From Anabaena catenula FACHB-362 (GTDB lineage Bacteria; Cyanobacteriota; Cyanobacteriia; Cyanobacteriales; Nostocaceae), in contig NZ_JACJTQ010000001.1 of NCBI RefSeq assembly GCF_014698735.1, forward strand, positions 62,001-126,000: a stretch of 64,000 nt of DNA, read 5' to 3'. Shown piece after piece: positions 62,042 to 64,000 of the stretch. The translations under genes and the position numbers were made by a program. Numbering within the stretch: the first letter of the stretch is position 1; each line of letters starts with the position of its first letter. A model generated the notes under the pieces. It saw nothing but the letters and a program-made list of their open reading frames with translations, did not search any database and had not been told where the DNA came from.

Positions 62042-62809
62042 ATGGATATTCAACAGCTACGTCAATCATTAAAAATGAAGTGGCTGAGTTACTGCGAAGA
62101 GAATCGTTTGTGGCTGGTTAAAATGCGAATTTGGCACTCCTATGATGGTGTCAGACGACCTTCTTCTGGTTATATTTTAGCCACTTTATCTATTTTAGAA
62201 CCTGAGTTGAAAAAAATCCTCCCTTTTCTTCTAGAGTTAAATAATAATCCGGATCAAATAGTTGCGGCTTTAGGTCTTAACTTCAATCCTGAAGAAGAGT
62301 TACGTTTATTAAAATCACAGCATTATCTAGCTAAAAACCAGGTAGTTAGTAAGCCTCCAGCCAAGAGTCAGGTTGCAAATACATCAATACAAAAAGAACA
62401 CAAACAGGTGTTATTGAGAATTACCACAAATGTGGACCAAAAGCCCGAATCTGTGGCGGTGGGTGCGGTAACTACATCAGTTAATCACCATTCTCCAACC
62501 AAACCGCTTTCGGAAATGGGACGGGAACAAATACTTAAGCAAACTGATAAGACGCTCCGCAAACCTGACGCTTCAGCGCTGGCGCTATCGCTCTCAACAA
62601 CTACAACAGTTCCTCATCAAACCAAAGCTGTGCCTTCCCTATCAAGAGTTAACAAACCCAATCACAACCCTCAATTTATGAGCATTCCAGTCAAACAAGT
62701 TGCTCATATTTCACCTACCAGTCATGCCCGTAGTTTACCTTCTTGGATAGATGAATTTTGTCAAGGTGTGAGATGGGAACAGGACGAAACAATTACCCGC
62801 AAATTTTGA
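62042..62809 (+). CDS. DUF5331-type cyanobacterial protein
   Basis: A 255-residue protein. Residues 1-95 contain the conserved part (MDIQQLRQSLKMKWLSYCEE, then GYILATLSILEPELKKILPF), which resembles DUF5331. The rest is a low-complexity linker with many Ser, Thr and Pro, ending in LPSWIDEFCQGVRWEQDETI. The linker includes a piece (62551-62595) whose DNA has the 'gacgctccgc...gcgctatcgctctc' shape of dispersed repeats. The TGA at 62807-62809 coincides with the end of a TnpB-type element (see findings). ATG at 62042. Confidence 0.75.
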   Translation: MDIQQLRQSLKMKWLSYCEENRLWLVKMRIWHSYDGVRRPSSGYILATLSILEPELKKILPFLLELNNNPDQIVAALGLNFNPEEELRLLKSQHYLAKNQVVSKPPAKSQVANTSIQKEHKQVLLRITTNVDQKPESVAVGAVTTSVNHHSPTKPLSEMGREQILKQTDKTLRKPDASALALSLSTTTTVPHQTKAVPSLSRVNKPNHNPQFMSIPVKQVAHISPTSHARSLPSWIDEFCQGVRWEQDETITRKF

Positions 62810-62862
62810 CACTCCCCTGGCTAAAGCCGTTCGCGTAAGCGTCTCGCTAGAGAGGGGATTCT
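62806..62862 (-). mobile_element. Right end of an IS200/IS605-type element
   Basis: Read on the minus strand after the tnpB stop, the sequence is gaatcccctctctagcgaga, then cgcttacgcgaacggc and tttagccaggggagtgtcaa. The CCCCT / AGGGG outer stem with an internal imperfect stem is the hairpin type at IS605-family right ends, and the tail TCAA matches the kind of tetranucleotide cleavage site known for IS608. The element boundary at TCAA is an inference. No tnpA is in view. Confidence 0.6.
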
Positions 62863-64000
62863 TAAGACCAAATAAATAATCTTAACGGCGATATCAAAAC
62901 GCCTCTACTGATTCCACTAAGATTTAACCCTAGCTTTACCGCTACTTTTCGGAAAATATTGGCTGCGCCGTTACAGTCTGCATTTATTTTTGTACCATCT
63001 TGAGAATGATACAAACCACGGCTAACTCTTTTACCTGACTCTTTCCACCAGTCGGGTTTTTCACCGTATTTAGGTAGAATATCATTGTCCAAGAATGATG
63101 CCTTTGATGTATAAGATTCTTCAGTTTCTACAAACTTGATACTGTATTGTTCACACAGTTGAGCAATGCGGTCTTTAAGTCGTGCTGTGGGGATTTGAAC
63201 AAACTTTTGATTAGTTTTAGAGCCAAGATTGATAGTGTCTTTTTGTCCTGTATTCCAACCAAAAACTATAGTTCCAATCTTGTTTCCCAAACAATGATTT
63301 ATAACTATTCGAGCCGATTTATTGATGGCATCACGTATTTGTCGGTTACGCTTTTCAGTTATTGATGCTAATTGCTTAGACCAAAAACCTGGCGGTTGAT
63401 TTTCTTTTAAAACTGAAACTCGCTTGTTGTACCATTGGTTCATTGATTTTAATTTGCGTCCGTCAATTAAAAACGACGTGCCAACATTGCTGATGCAGGT
63501 TAGCCAATTATTTAAACCGTGGTCAATTGATAAAACATTATCAATATTTAAGTCAGCTTTGATAGGAGATATTTTGTAAACTAGCTCTAAATAGAACTGA
63601 TTATTCCTTGGTAGTATCCGATATTCTTGAATGTTTTTGTGTTCTAGGTTTGAGGGCATGAGAATATAAAAAGCGTCAATTCCAAACCAAACTTTTACTT
63701 TACTGCCTAAGGGAAATCTTAAATTTCCGTCTTTTAATTTAACAGCTTGCCCTGGGAAAGTTACGAGATTAAAACCACCTTTTCTATATCCAGGTAACTT
63801 AGGTTTTTGGGTTAATGTTCCTTTTTTAAAACTTTTGAGAAGTCCGATATAAGACTTGAACGACTCCGCCACTGTTGTTAAACATTGCTGTGCGGCTTGA
63901 GAATACATTGAGCTAAAATGTGGATTGTTTCCTAACTCGCGGTGCAAATCAAATTTACCAGGAATTTTCCCAGTTTTCAAGAATAATTGTCTAGCATAGT
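62862..64000 (-). CDS. tnpB: TnpB/OrfB RNA-guided nuclease homologue of IS200/IS605 type, 5' end outside the window
   Basis: The frame is open to the right edge; the visible 379 residues begin YARQLFLKTGKIPGKF, and the true start lies beyond base 64000. The RuvC-like active residues are D in LSIDHGLNNWL, E in KFVETEESYTSKAS and D in INADCNGAANI. The canonical four-cysteine zinc finger between the last two is absent: the stretch SKASFLDNDILPKYGEKPDW has no CxxC. TnpB proteins are omega-RNA-guided nucleases; the guide RNA usually overlaps the 3' end of the gene, here toward 62860. Confidence 0.9.
   Translation of the reverse strand, partial: YARQLFLKTGKIPGKFDLHRELGNNPHFSSMYSQAAQQCLTTVAESFKSYIGLLKSFKKGTLTQKPKLPGYRKGGFNLVTFPGQAVKLKDGNLRFPLGSKVKVWFGIDAFYILMPSNLEHKNIQEYRILPRNNQFYLELVYKISPIKADLNIDNVLSIDHGLNNWLTCISNVGTSFLIDGRKLKSMNQWYNKRVSVLKENQPPGFWSKQLASITEKRNRQIRDAINKSARIVINHCLGNKIGTIVFGWNTGQKDTINLGSKTNQKFVQIPTARLKDRIAQLCEQYSIKFVETEESYTSKASFLDNDILPKYGEKPDWWKESGKRVSRGLYHSQDGTKINADCNGAANIFRKVAVKLGLNLSGISRGVLISPLRLFIWS

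Overview
The window is chromosomal DNA of a filamentous, probably heterocyst-forming cyanobacterium (Nostocales; Nostoc/Anabaena-like). The evidence is a set of oxygenic-photosynthesis and phycobilisome genes (hemF, ho1, a CpcT/CpeT bilin lyase, psb29/thf1, ndhS), hormogonium-polysaccharide genes, an almost full-length match by memory to the bacterial dynamin-like protein of Nostoc punctiforme, frequent HIP1 octamers (GCGATCGC), and the heptamer tandem repeats (STRR type) between genes that are typical of this group. Genus and species cannot be fixed from the sequence alone.

Layout. 1-4 kb: end of an envelope polysaccharide cluster (DUF218 protein, WcaF-type acetyltransferase, Wzc-type co-polymerase/tyrosine kinase). 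4-15 kb: a DUF2993 protein, then minus-strand genes for UDP-glucuronate and UDP-xylose supply (ugd, UXS), a Kef-type antiporter, a HAS-barrel protein, ndhS, rodA, mrp/apbC and an SRPBCC protein. 15-21.5 kb: hemF, a STAS-domain protein, cpcT, thf1, a small membrane protein, exbD-exbB and a YkvA-like protein. 21.5-32.5 kb: a GxxExxY protein inside inverted repeats, a 1068-residue GH15/phosphorylase-kinase-like protein, an AT-rich acyltransferase, a MazEF-like toxin-antitoxin pair, a beta-lactamase-fold serine hydrolase, a gene remnant, an NlpC/P60 endopeptidase, a GT2, an MFS transporter, tRNA-Arg(ACG) and moaC. 32.5-37.6 kb: DUF2795 protein, a GAF/pseudokinase plus response-regulator pair, small conserved proteins and an ABA4-like/CobW pair. 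37.7-40.7 kb: an accessory island with a pentapeptide-repeat/nuclease fusion, HicAB, a UPF0175/PIN-like pair and an orphan small ORF. 40.8-45 kb: fasciclin protein, ho1 and glmM.

45-52 kb is a second polysaccharide block, read here as hpsL followed by four glycosyltransferases and then a 1-Cys peroxiredoxin. Together with the 1-4 kb genes and ugd/UXS it could supply precursors, assemble and export a hormogonium or sheath polysaccharide. 52.9-59.8 kb is the most unusual block: a small membrane protein, a BDLP-type dynamin, a second dynamin-like GTPase fused to a C-terminal DnaJ domain, and a membrane M48 metalloprotease with TPR-like repeats, all on the minus strand. The right end holds cysK, a BrnTA toxin-antitoxin locus whose toxin is frameshifted, a thioredoxin-like [2Fe-2S] protein, a DUF5331 protein, and a TnpB-type IS200/IS605 gene running off the edge.

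Most genes are ordinary cyanobacterial core genes. The best candidates for new biology are the dynamin/J-domain/metalloprotease cluster, the pentapeptide-nuclease fusion in the toxin-antitoxin island, the kinase-dead GAF protein coupled to a response regulator, and several repeat structures.
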